Shown here: positions 53,801-61,497 of the stretch, one piece after another
Numbering within the stretch: position 1 is the first letter of the stretch
Layout: each line of letters starts with the position of its first letter
Assembly: GCA_031292035.1 (NCBI GenBank)
Contig: JARLHX010000423.1
Span: forward strand, 62,001 to 126,000
Direction: 5' to 3'
Length of the DNA stretch: 64,000 nucleotides
From: Negativicutes bacterium
GTDB taxonomy: Bacteria; Bacillota_C; Negativicutes; Sporomusales_B; JARLHX01
The notes under the pieces: model-generated
Database searches by the model: none
Told to the model about the DNA's origin: nothing
The model's input: the letters and a program-made list of their open reading frames with translations, nothing else
Made by a program: the position numbers and the translations under genes

Positions 53801-54261
53801 AATTGGCAACCGATCGCGCTCTGCAGGATGATTGCTCGGCCCTCTGCCTTCAGATAACCGCATTTAAGGCCTATCCGTTGTATTTTACTGCGTCTGCCGC
53901 CGATAAAAATACCATTCGGCTTCGCTGGCTGCATAGTATGGAGACAATAACTGGGGGGAGAAATGCAAAAGTCGATACCGCGGTGGGAGAAGCAGTCATG
54001 AATGCATTTCAGTATGGAACAATGGTCCGGGTGAAAATCAATAAGCTCGGTAGCCGTCTGATCATCCGAGTGAAGGATGACGGCCCGGGATTTTCCGGTA
54101 ATGAGGCGGTGACGAAGGTTCTTGACGCCGGTATAAAAGAGACCTTCAAAGAGGGCCTGTTGCTGGAAAGGGGCCGGGGTATCCCGATCATGCTTTCCTA
54201 TATGGACAGGGTGATATATAACAGAAGAGGCAATGAAATTATGCTGGTGAAAAGGCTGTAA
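50854..54261 (+). CDS. Multidomain sensor: ABC-binding-like domain, three PAS, PP2C phosphatase, anti-sigma-type ATPase
   Basis: 1135 residues. TM/signal at about 20-43, a periplasmic ABC-substrate-binding-like domain (about 55-330), TM at about 365-388, three PAS/PAC domains (about 400-520, 525-645, 655-770), a SpoIIE-type PP2C phosphatase (about 800-985; V-S-G-D-Y, D-V-T-G-H-G, T-D-G-I-A-D, D-D-C-S), and a HATPase of the anti-sigma kinase type (about 1000-1135; E-A-V-M-N-A, D-D-G-P-G-F). Phosphatase and kinase of a partner-switching module are thus on one chain. TTG start 8 bp after GGAGG. The STAS gene follows by 47 bp. Confidence 0.9.
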   Translation: MEKKRIGRYQRIPSRWVKVINILVITCLFSLFFGLFDCLGLAAQPVQTETKKVLILPSYNFNYLGSQWFLQGVFAEFAEHSPYKVTYYHENLQLSARSSDEYYNTMAESLKVKYLTEKPDLIIVQYKQALQFMSAYGTQIFGNVPVVYAGLESEDYHTVKVPDHYNGILATFSANKNIELVLHNHPAVKMIYVVGGSGSVEKDLVNSVIQSGRDSRVPVEFIALNNLPFPELLARIDAIKGDAAIMYQAFQVDAAGNVFVPAEVAKEIGRVAHVPVYGMLDTYEGSGITGGFLISQESMGSKAAEIGIEILLGKRTTESMIQVEPIGAYWFDWRQLQRWGIDENRLPAGSKIDFKETSFWELYKWQIIGGICLVVLQGLLICGLLINRIQRKRMQAALEESEKRFRLAMDLTSEGLWDWDVTTDKAYFSPGYYRMLGFEPNEFPMTGQAWLEKVHPDDRARALKQNQDCIDTQISIFKVEFRMRSKSGEWRWILGRGAAVSRDDTGKALRMLGTHLDITERKLTEEALQKSESRFRHVAEHAIEWIWEVDQEGLYTYASPMVEQLLGYQPDELVGEKHYYDLFCPEQRDYLRNFVEQAVTKRENIHRFVNPNVHKNGSVVILETNSGPIIGDNGELLGYRGSDIDITERKRSEEALIESNERYQALVKQSSEAIIVYEYETRRIQESNKASVAMFGYSEEELRSMTLEDIMIISDDELARFVHAAKEQGGFPAGVARYRHKDGHIVYAERSGTMIHHRGRQLTLVSYHDITEERKLQRKIHQDIGLAGKVQKAMLPGDYQDDKVSIRTIYQPANFVSGDYFGYRWIMGGQVLNGFVLDVTGHGLATALQTAAINAVLNDELERNQVWSLKSLTRLNSQVVSYLPEGSFAAVLAFSFDFRTRTVTCISGGINYYLSSTSLNNGWVGLPGRYLGISEKARLSMTTTPFQHGDTFYFPTDGIADSLDRKQPIDVHNFQETMAMLEQLATDRALQDDCSALCLQITAFKAYPLYFTASAADKNTIRLRWLHSMETITGGRNAKVDTAVGEAVMNAFQYGTMVRVKINKLGSRLIIRVKDDGPGFSGNEAVTKVLDAGIKETFKEGLLLERGRGIPIMLSYMDRVIYNRRGNEIMLVKRL

Positions 54262-54308
54262 AAGCCATTGTTGTTGTATATGATAATGTGTCGGGAGGAG
54301 AGATTGCC

Positions 54309-54611
54309 ATGAGTCTTAAAGTTGTTGAAATAGAGGGAGTGGTTACCGTTATTCCTTCTTGTGAGATTCGTGATGACGAGGCCATTCGCTTGGAGGAAGC
54401 GGCGATGGAGTTCATTGAAAAAGGAAGATATCGATTTTTAGTTGACCTGTCAAATGTAAAATATCTTGATAGTGCTGGCTTGGGTGTTCTCATCAAAATA
54501 CGAAAAAAAGTGCAATCACAGGGAGGCGACATTGCCATCCGGGGATTAAACGGCATTGTAAAAGAATTATTTGAAATGACAAGTTTGGATCAACTTTTTA
54601 CCATCGTATAA
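54309..54611 (+). CDS. STAS-domain anti-sigma factor antagonist (SpoIIAA/RsbV type)
   Basis: 100 residues. K-Y-L-D-S-A-G-L-G-V near residue 57 carries the serine normally phosphorylated by the anti-sigma kinase and dephosphorylated by the PP2C. The gene is right behind the sensor that contains both activities, so it is the likely substrate. ATG 54309 with GGGAGGAGAG upstream; an in-frame GTG at 54288 lacks a site. No sigma factor is adjacent. Confidence 0.92.
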   Translation: MSLKVVEIEGVVTVIPSCEIRDDEAIRLEEAAMEFIEKGRYRFLVDLSNVKYLDSAGLGVLIKIRKKVQSQGGDIAIRGLNGIVKELFEMTSLDQLFTIV

Positions 54612-54722
54612 GATGGTTATGATGAATCGTTTGAAAGCACAGCGTTGATTTGGTCCAAATATCTTCAAGCCTATTGGACATCGAAAAAGGGATGGTTCCA
54701 AGGTTTAGCAGTTTTCTAAAAG

Positions 54723-54754
54723 AAAGGCACTTACCGTTTGGTAAGTGCCTTTGG
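54723..54754 (+). terminator. Intrinsic terminator after the STAS gene
   Basis: Perfect 13-bp stem AAAGGCACTTACC / GGTAAGTGCCTTT, loop GTTT. Confidence 0.8.
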
Positions 54755-54793
54755 GTTTGTATGAGGCAAGATAGGGAGGCTGGCCGCACCCCG

Positions 54794-55336
54794 TCATTTG
54801 AGCAGGGCTGGGGATAGGGCCGGCGGGGTCGAAGGTTCAGGATCCAGGGTTATGGCCGCGGAGAGGGTGGTCAGCATCCGCATTTCCGGAGTGTCTTTGA
54901 CGATATGCATTACGGCGCCGCGAAACTCGGGGATTTCCATCAGCTTTAGGATGGCGGCCCGCATCTCCGGGGACTGGATGTTGTCAGACATGGCTTTGCG
55001 CATTTCCGGGGACTGGATATTTTCGGACAAGGCTTTACGCATTTCCGGCGAGCGGAGGGTTTCGGCCATCCGAGCCTTGCCTTCCGGGGATTTGAGATAG
55101 ACGATGATCTGGTTTCTCAGGGCGGTTTGGACATCTGGGTTACTGACACTGGCCTCGATGACGGTGTTGACCAGCTTCTGATCGACAGCCGACCGGTAAC
55201 CCAGGATATAGGTATTGAAATAAATAATGGCCATCAGCCATATGCCCAGCAGCAGGACCAGACCTGTCGTCAGTCCGGCTGCCAGCCAGGGGGACAATCG
55301 TTGCAGCACGGCGCCATCTCCTTTTATGTTTGCCAA
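54794..55336 (-). CDS. Membrane-anchored protein with tandem S-P-E-M-R repeats, unknown function
   Basis: 180 residues. One membrane segment near residues 18-42, then an extracytoplasmic helical domain with three to five 13-residue repeats around S-P-E-M-R-K-A-x-S-x-N-I-Q (about residues 93-150), the last ones diverged (I-P-E-F-R, T-P-E-M-R). The repeat style recalls the spore-germination protein GerD, but I would not assign that name. A proline-rich tail ends the protein. The 39-bp DNA repeat unit is well conserved, indicating recent expansion. Confidence 0.65.
   Translation of the reverse strand: MANIKGDGAVLQRLSPWLAAGLTTGLVLLLGIWLMAIIYFNTYILGYRSAVDQKLVNTVIEASVSNPDVQTALRNQIIVYLKSPEGKARMAETLRSPEMRKALSENIQSPEMRKAMSDNIQSPEMRAAILKLMEIPEFRGAVMHIVKDTPEMRMLTTLSAAITLDPEPSTPPALSPALLK
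54949..55060 (-). repeat. 39-bp tandem repeat within the S-P-E-M-R protein gene
   Basis: The period is 39 bp (units starting near 54974 and 55013, with a partial unit on each side). Units differ at only a few positions and encode the 13-residue repeat. Confidence 0.75.
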
Positions 55337-55374
55337 TAGACTTTCCCGGAGATGGCGGATTTATACCTTAATTT

Positions 55375-56034
55375 TCAGTGCTTGAATATCTTTGCCAGCA
55401 CAATGCCGGCGACAAAACCGCCGATATGGGCCCACCAGGCGATGCCGCCTCCGCTCATGGATAGAGCCATGGCGCCGCTTTGCAGCTGGAGCAGAAACCA
55501 AAAAATCAGAAACAGCCAGGCCCGGATCTGGATGATGGGGAAAAGGATGAACAGCGGGATGAGGGTGGAGATCCGCGCCCGGGGATAAAGGAGAAAGTAG
55601 GCGCCGAGAACGCCGGAGATGGCGCCGCTGGCGCCGATGGTCGGGATGGTGGTCGTCGGGTCGATAACCAGTTGGGACAGGTTGGCAAGGATGCCGCAGA
55701 GGAGATAGAAATAGACAAAGTTGAGACGGCCGAGACAGTCTTCTACACTATGGCCGAAAAGCCAGAGATACCACATATTCCCGATGACGTGCATCCAGCC
55801 GCCGTGGAGAAAGAGGTTGCTGATGAGGGGGGTATAGGTGGCGACAGCCAGCGGCGTTTTGGCTAGTTTGGCCATGAAGACGGCAGGCACCAGGCCATAA
55901 TGGCTGATGAAGGCGGTCAGTGCAGCGTCGCTGAGCAGCAGTTCCTGATAAAAATAGTAGAAGTTGATCGCGATGAGAAGGACGGTCATAAAGGGAAAGT
56001 GACGGGAATGAATGTTGTCACGCAATGGAATCAC
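55375..56034 (-). CDS. Rhomboid-family intramembrane serine protease
   Basis: 219 residues with six or seven membrane segments. H-V-I-G-N-M-W-Y-L near residue 80, catalytic serine in G-A-S-G-A-I-S-G near 134 and catalytic histidine in W-W-A-H-I-G-G-F near 203 are all present, so it should be active. Substrates unknown. ATG start; it lies 38 bp upstream of the repeat-protein gene on the same strand. Confidence 0.9.
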   Translation of the reverse strand: MIPLRDNIHSRHFPFMTVLLIAINFYYFYQELLLSDAALTAFISHYGLVPAVFMAKLAKTPLAVATYTPLISNLFLHGGWMHVIGNMWYLWLFGHSVEDCLGRLNFVYFYLLCGILANLSQLVIDPTTTIPTIGASGAISGVLGAYFLLYPRARISTLIPLFILFPIIQIRAWLFLIFWFLLQLQSGAMALSMSGGGIAWWAHIGGFVAGIVLAKIFKH

Positions 56035-56167
56035 GGCTGGCCTCCATGAGGTTAGTCTACCTATATTATAGCGGATATCAGGCGATTGTGTTCGGTTCGG
56101 CCTGTGCGGTCATGAAAAATTTTCCGCCGGATATACTAAGACGGCAATCGACGCCGAAAGGGTGAGG

Positions 56168-57193
56168 ATGATGCGTTTTATTCCCAGTCGGGCTTTTTTT
56201 GAGCCGGCGGCGCTGGAATATTCCCGTGGAAAGAAGCTGTATGACCGCCTCAGGGCGATGGAGGTCCCGGTCCAGCTCACCGGGTCGCACAACCGGGTAA
56301 CGGGGATTCCCGGCAAGACGCCAGGGGAAGCCTACCGGCAAGCCAAAAGGACGCTGGTGGTGGGAGTGCGGAAAACGGCGGATTTCACGCCATGCAAGCC
56401 TTCGGCCCATTATCAGTTGCCCCTCAATACCAGTTGCCCGGGGATGTGCGAATATTGTTATCTGGCTACGACGCTGGGCAAACGGCCCTATCTCCGGGTA
56501 TATGTCAATATGGAAGAGATTCTGGCCAGAGCCGGGGAGTATATGGCTGAGCGCGCCCCGGAGGTCACCGCGTTTGAAGGGGCGGCAACGTCAGACCCGA
56601 TCCCCACCGAGTATCTGACCGGACTGCTCTATGACACCATCGAGTTTTTCGGCGCCCAGCCGCTGGGCCGCTTCCGGTTTGTAACCAAGTATAGCGATGT
56701 CGATAGCCTGCTGACCGCCCGGCACAACGGCCATACCCGCTTCCGTTTTAGTCTGAATGCTGCTGACGTCATCCGGCGCTACGAACATGCCACTCCGCCG
56801 CTTGATGAGCGGGTGGCGGCCTCGGCCAGGGTTGCTCAGGCGGGCTATCCGCTTGGATTTATCATTGCACCGATTATTTATTATCCCGACTGGCGGCAAG
56901 AATACGGGGAGCTTTTCGCCACTCTGGCGGCCACCCTGCCGGCGGCGGCCCAGCGGGATTTAACCTTTGAGCTCATCACCCACCGCTTTACCAAACGGGC
57001 CAAGGCCAACATAACCGCCGTTTTCCCCAAAACTACCCTCCCAATGGCGGAAGAGGAGCGCAAGTTCAAGTTCGGCCAGTTCGGCTACGGCAAGTATGTC
57101 TACGGGGCCGAGACCATGGCGGAGATGAAGGCTTTTATGACAGAAGAAATACAGCGGCAGTTTCCTGCCGCCAAAGTGGAGTATTTTGTATAA
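56168..57193 (+). CDS. splB: Spore photoproduct lyase
   Basis: About 341 residues. The radical SAM ligand motif S-C-P-G-M-C-E-Y-C-Y-L near residue 90 is the SplB form of CxxxCxxC. Near the end, K-F-G-Q-F-G-Y-G-K-Y-V-Y conserves the region of the two tyrosines in the radical-transfer path. It repairs the 5-thyminyl-5,6-dihydrothymine lesion in spore DNA during germination. Starts at 56168 or 56171 are both suitably spaced from AAAGGG. Confidence 0.92.
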   Translation: MMRFIPSRAFFEPAALEYSRGKKLYDRLRAMEVPVQLTGSHNRVTGIPGKTPGEAYRQAKRTLVVGVRKTADFTPCKPSAHYQLPLNTSCPGMCEYCYLATTLGKRPYLRVYVNMEEILARAGEYMAERAPEVTAFEGAATSDPIPTEYLTGLLYDTIEFFGAQPLGRFRFVTKYSDVDSLLTARHNGHTRFRFSLNAADVIRRYEHATPPLDERVAASARVAQAGYPLGFIIAPIIYYPDWRQEYGELFATLAATLPAAAQRDLTFELITHRFTKRAKANITAVFPKTTLPMAEEERKFKFGQFGYGKYVYGAETMAEMKAFMTEEIQRQFPAAKVEYFV

Positions 57194-57245
57194 GGCACAG
57201 TCCGGGACAGCCGGACTTCTGGTTGTGCGTTGCTGCCCATCCGGT

Positions 57246-58412
57246 TTATCGGGCCAGCATGAATACTGACAGCATCAATCCACCGCAGCCATTCCCGGTC
57301 CATTGGCCATAACCGAATTCACCGAAGGTCAGCACCCCGGCAAACGGCAGATCACCCACCGCCGCTTTAATCCCTGCCGCCACCTCGTTCATCCTGTCGC
57401 CGATGGCGATCGACCGGCCGGCGCAGTGAATCAGGAACAACGCTCCAGGCTCAGCGCCTAGCCTGACTTTGGCCGCCTCGACAACCGAACGTACTGAGTC
57501 CACCAGTTCATCAGTTGTGGTCTCCATCAGACAGACGGCGGTATTTTCCGCCAGATCCCTTCCCCCGGACATGCTCAAATCGTCGTTGCCTGTACCGAAA
57601 TGCCGAATCCAGGTCAGATCGCCTCCTGAGTCGACAATACCCAAAGGATAATGAATGGAAGCAGTTAATAGTTCCGACCCCTTGACCTCACTCAACTGCC
57701 TGCCGCTCCATTTGGCGTAAACCTCGAGGGCTGGCTGCCCGTCGATCTCTTTTAGCGTCCGCTTGTTTTCCACCTTTGTGATGACCCCGCGTTTGTCTGT
57801 CGCACGGTAGACACCGGTAAAGCAGTTGGCGAAAGGCTTGGCGGTATAAAAGAAAGCCACGACAACCCCGTTTTGGATGATCTGATTGTTGGCATATTGC
57901 CGCATCAGGCCCTCCATGGTATTGTCGGCCGAAGTACCGCCGAAGAAGGGCACCCGACCGATGACATCTTCAATTCCTTTTAAATAGGACTCTTCTTCTC
58001 CCGGGGGAGCAATCATAAAAAAGAAGGCCGGGACGGCGGACGCCGGATGCTGGGCCATGGCTTCACGGGCCGCACGCTGTCCGGTTTGCCGGGCGCTCCC
58101 GTCCTTTTCGCTGCCGGCCACCGTGACCTTCAGCTCGTTATCCGCTAAAATCATAACCGCGCAGACGCCTTCCGCGCCACCGATAAACCCGTCAGGGGTC
58201 AGCACCCCGTTGAAGGTGGTACAGCCGACGAGCGGCACATCACCCAGAACACTTTTTATCCCCTGCAGCAGTTCAACCTGGTCGTAGTTCACCGTACCGT
58301 ACACCACAGCCAACGAAGCGGCCGTCAGTCCCTCCATCGCCTTTTGGGCGGCTTGTTTTCCGGCGTCCAGCCCTGAAGGAACTTGGCTCCAACCCATTTC
58401 CGTTCTTAGCAT
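57246..58412 (-). CDS. FIST-domain sensory protein
   Basis: 388 residues. The FIST-N domain (about 25-215; V-P-L-V-G-C-T-T-F-N-G and V-P-F-F-G-G-T-S-A-D) is followed by FIST-C (about 220-385; L-P-F-A-G-V-L-T-F-G-E-F-G). FIST domains probably bind small ligands such as amino acids and feed into signalling. No output domain; it stands alone. ATG 58412 follows GGGGGGCGAG. Confidence 0.88.
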   Translation of the reverse strand: MLRTEMGWSQVPSGLDAGKQAAQKAMEGLTAASLAVVYGTVNYDQVELLQGIKSVLGDVPLVGCTTFNGVLTPDGFIGGAEGVCAVMILADNELKVTVAGSEKDGSARQTGQRAAREAMAQHPASAVPAFFFMIAPPGEEESYLKGIEDVIGRVPFFGGTSADNTMEGLMRQYANNQIIQNGVVVAFFYTAKPFANCFTGVYRATDKRGVITKVENKRTLKEIDGQPALEVYAKWSGRQLSEVKGSELLTASIHYPLGIVDSGGDLTWIRHFGTGNDDLSMSGGRDLAENTAVCLMETTTDELVDSVRSVVEAAKVRLGAEPGALFLIHCAGRSIAIGDRMNEVAAGIKAAVGDLPFAGVLTFGEFGYGQWTGNGCGGLMLSVFMLAR

Positions 58413-58665
58413 TTGTCTCGCCCCCCATTTTTGTTCTTGTTGGTATATATGCAGCCAGTCCCACATATATGTCAGCAGATCGTTGGCAAAAGAGGAGGGG
58501 CGCCACCGCTTGTGACACTAGCGAAGATCAGGGGCAGCAATGAAGCTTCTGCCGCAATAAAAAAGCCTAGAAGCTTGTCTCTAGGCATAGGAACAGTTGA
58601 AATTGGAGACGAGGAGCTCTGCAAGGCCGCATTGCAGGCTGTTCTATACTGCTCGTTTGTTTTTT

Positions 58666-59826
58666 CTATCTGAGTAGTACCGATAGACTTTCGATAGTAA
58701 CACTGGTAAATTTAGATAGATCTGAAGCCAATTTCGGAATATAGTTACTTCTATGCTCAACTAGTTTCGAAAACAATTGAATGGTTTGTACAGCGGATTC
58801 TACGGAAAGACCCTTGTTATCATCTGCTAAGCCAATCAATTGTGTTTGCAGCATACTAAACAGTAATAATAATCTTATATAGCAATCAAAAAATCCTTGT
58901 TGCTCTTTTAATGGGAACAAGGTCTGAAAAGCATGATTGACAAGATAGTTTTCCAGAATGTAGCTATATTCTTTCATAAAAGGCAAATAGAATTTATTCA
59001 ATGAATTCATATATTTTGGTGCCATATCTGCTTCTTGCAAATGACTAAAACCGGGAAAGGCTTGTATCCAATGAAATTCGTGTAAAATATGAATGCGTAA
59101 AGCTGTTTTTCCAGGCTCAAATTCTTGCAACAAACTGTCATAGCCAGAAGAAAAAAGCGCCAACAGTTCAGGTATTTTATCAGATTCTTTATTATTTATT
59201 GCTTCTTCCACTCTCTGCAAGAATATTCCTAGACCCAACAACCGGTCTTCTAGTGAATAACGCCGGTCTTGCAATATCTGAAGGGCCTGAATGCGAATAT
59301 TCCAGACCTCCCTACCCCCTTTTTTTACCCATTTATGGTCGTCTGTGTTTATCTTCAAATGAATTAAGTTGCGTACATTTGTGCTTTCTTCTGTCGCCTC
59401 CAACATGACCCCGGCTGGATTGAGCAATACGAGCCGGGCCGTCTCGGGACAAGACACAGTTGCTGATTTCTCAAGGATGCCATTCACCTGATTCGTTATC
59501 CGGGGATAGGTTGCACAAATATTCGAAAGATAGTCCTCGCCATAGTCAAGCTGAATTTGGCAATACCCTTTTTGATCGAGAAATGGACAGGCTGATTCCG
59601 AGAATTTAAGTCGTGCATAAGTTTCAGAAGATGACTGTGAGCGATTGCGGGTCACATATTTCTCTACCAAACCTTTAAACGGGCTTCCTAACTTCTTGTA
59701 TCTTTTGTAGGTCTTTTCATCAATATCTACATGCCAGTTCCCCCTGCAGCAACTATCCGAGCAATTGGCGGCAACGCAGGAAAATTCCTGCAGGTAGTTG
59801 GCGGTGATTACCTTTTGTTTATTCAT
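58666..59826 (-). CDS. fliB: FliB-type flagellin lysine-N-methylase
   Basis: 386 residues. Cysteines cluster in F-S-C-V-A-A-N-C-S-D-S-C-C near residues 16-28, C-P-F-L near 83, G-Y-C-Q-I near 91 and I-C-A-T-Y-P-R near 105, the FliB pattern that probably binds an Fe-S cluster. The rest is helical. FliB methylates surface lysines on flagellin. No flagellin or other flagellar gene is nearby. Lower GC than its neighbours, in AT-rich sequence, suggests separate acquisition. ATG with GGAG upstream. Confidence 0.88.
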   Translation of the reverse strand: MNKQKVITANYLQEFSCVAANCSDSCCRGNWHVDIDEKTYKRYKKLGSPFKGLVEKYVTRNRSQSSSETYARLKFSESACPFLDQKGYCQIQLDYGEDYLSNICATYPRITNQVNGILEKSATVSCPETARLVLLNPAGVMLEATEESTNVRNLIHLKINTDDHKWVKKGGREVWNIRIQALQILQDRRYSLEDRLLGLGIFLQRVEEAINNKESDKIPELLALFSSGYDSLLQEFEPGKTALRIHILHEFHWIQAFPGFSHLQEADMAPKYMNSLNKFYLPFMKEYSYILENYLVNHAFQTLFPLKEQQGFFDCYIRLLLLFSMLQTQLIGLADDNKGLSVESAVQTIQLFSKLVEHRSNYIPKLASDLSKFTSVTIESLSVLLR

Positions 59827-59978
59827 TACTTCTCTCTCCTTGTTCGGCTGTTCACAGTCTTTCAGAAACCAACATTCAATTTACGACACGTAATTACCTA
59901 GTTCCGGTCGATGGGAAAAAATCCTGCCGAGTGACAGGATAAAATGTCAGCAGGACACGGCGACCTAGACAGCAAAAA

Positions 59979-60001
59979 GACCCCTGCTTTGCGCGGGGGT
60001 C
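59979..60001 (-). terminator. Intrinsic terminator of the lipase / amidase-peptidase unit
   Basis: On the minus strand GACCCCCGC and GCAGGGGTC form a 9-bp stem (one wobble) followed by TTTTT. Confidence 0.8.
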
Positions 60002-60014
60002 ATATTATGCGTCC

Positions 60015-61451
60015 TTAGCCTTGGCTGGAGGTGGAACCCTTGAATAGCGACGAAACCCAGTCCAGTATTTTGTCCAGGAAGGATTTGGGGGCTGGAGTGG
60101 CGTCAGCTGTCCCGGTCCACATGTCTGTGACCAGGCCGGCACTCCAGTATTGGTAAGGCAGATAGCAATAGCCTTTGTCACCCCAACTGGTGCCCCAGCT
60201 ATTGCGGATGATGATCCATTGCTTGGCGTCATCATAGCCCACCGCCAGAACGGCGTGGCCGCCCAGGAGTTCTTCTGTCGTAGTGTTCGGCAGAGGGATA
60301 ATCCCGGTCTCGGCGGCGGCTTGGCTTTCGAAGGATTGGTAGACCTTGATGCCGACTACAACCGGCTGTTTTTCGGCCAGGGCCGTTTTCAGCATGGTCA
60401 GGTCGGTTACGCGGTGGTACTGGCTGATTTTGTACTGTTTGGCGTCGGCAATGGCCAGAGCGGAAGGAGGCTCGGTGAATTTGCCGATGTCGTACAGGTC
60501 CTCGGACTCCGGGCATACTCCTATGGTCTGGAGTACCTTCATGCCATCGCGGATATACGCGCCGCTGTCCTCATCTACGGTGCCTTCCAGCAGGCGCTCC
60601 TCATAATAGAGAAACAATCGGGACAGGGCGACCCATGGGAGTTTGGCCTGCAAGAGGAGATACTCCCGCAAGCCGGAGACGATGGCATTGGCGGTGCAAG
60701 AACCGAGGGTTCCCTGATCGACGACCGGACTGCACTGTGCCCTAAGATCGATGGAAAGGGGCAGTTCCATGGGATGCATAAATGCGGTTGCCCGGAAGAT
60801 GTGGTCGCGCAGGTCACGCAGGTCAGGCTTTAGTCGGTAAACCCGCCGCGCTAGAAAGCTGCTTTGGTTTTGCAAATACCACATTGCTTTGCCGCGGAGG
60901 ATATCGCCGCCGGAACCTGCCGGGTCGCCCGCCTTGAGCACCCAGAAGTCCCAACGCTCGACGCTGTTTGCCGGCCCGTATTTACCGTCAGGGAATCCGT
61001 TGGGTTCGTAGGGTGGCTGTTCGCCGTCCATGTTATCGGCGGCTTCGGCGTGGGTCAGAAAATGCTGGATATCCAGCGGCAGATTGAATTCTTTACTGAT
61101 GACGGTCATCACCTGGGCGATGGCTTCGATCTGAAAGTCTGTGGGCGGCTCAGGGCCAAGGTCGGTGGTGGAAACGGCTTCGACGCCGCACAAGGCGCTG
61201 ATCGCAATCGAACCTGTATTGCGCATATAGGTGTGGTTCAGCAGGGTGCCGAGGTCGTCAACGGTGGCATAGAGTTCGCCGCCGGAATCGACTAAGAGGT
61301 GATAGTCGGAGAATGTCTGGTGATAGTGGCCTGCCGTCCAGTGAAGATAAACTTTCAGACAGCCGCCCACGCCGTGTTGTGCTTTTTCGAGCAGCCCGGT
61401 TTTTGAATGCTGCAGCAGGGGTCTCAGTTCATGGAAACTAATCTGTCTCAT
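60015..61451 (-). CDS. Fusion of an amidase-like domain with a papain-like (C1) cysteine peptidase
   Basis: 478 residues. The N-terminal domain (about 25-180) has L-H-W-T-A-G-H-Y and Y-H-L-L-V-D, the amidase_2/PGRP-type zinc-ligand layout of N-acetylmuramoyl-L-alanine amidases. The C-terminal domain (about 230-450) is papain-like: catalytic Q-G-T-L-G-S-C-T-A-N, G-G-H-A-V-L-A-V-G-Y and N-S-W-G-T-S-W-G. A hydrophobic amphipathic tail (F-L-D-K-I-L-D-W-V) follows. No signal peptide. ATG 61451 has AGAGG upstream; the frame extends to 61556. The lipase gene ends 46 bp before it. Confidence 0.85.
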   Translation of the reverse strand: MRQISFHELRPLLQHSKTGLLEKAQHGVGGCLKVYLHWTAGHYHQTFSDYHLLVDSGGELYATVDDLGTLLNHTYMRNTGSIAISALCGVEAVSTTDLGPEPPTDFQIEAIAQVMTVISKEFNLPLDIQHFLTHAEAADNMDGEQPPYEPNGFPDGKYGPANSVERWDFWVLKAGDPAGSGGDILRGKAMWYLQNQSSFLARRVYRLKPDLRDLRDHIFRATAFMHPMELPLSIDLRAQCSPVVDQGTLGSCTANAIVSGLREYLLLQAKLPWVALSRLFLYYEERLLEGTVDEDSGAYIRDGMKVLQTIGVCPESEDLYDIGKFTEPPSALAIADAKQYKISQYHRVTDLTMLKTALAEKQPVVVGIKVYQSFESQAAAETGIIPLPNTTTEELLGGHAVLAVGYDDAKQWIIIRNSWGTSWGDKGYCYLPYQYWSAGLVTDMWTGTADATPAPKSFLDKILDWVSSLFKGSTSSQG

Positions 61452-61497
61452 GATTATTCTTACCTCTTTTTGCGTTTTGAGGGAAAATACCGATCGG

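Noticed and set aside
54949..55060. 39-bp repeats as a CRISPR array
   Set aside because: The repeats are directly adjacent without spacers and encode a regular 13-residue protein repeat.
60150..60833. Open frame of 227 codons opposite the amidase-peptidase fusion
   Set aside because: No ribosome site or recognisable domain, and it overlaps the catalytic peptidase domain on the other strand.
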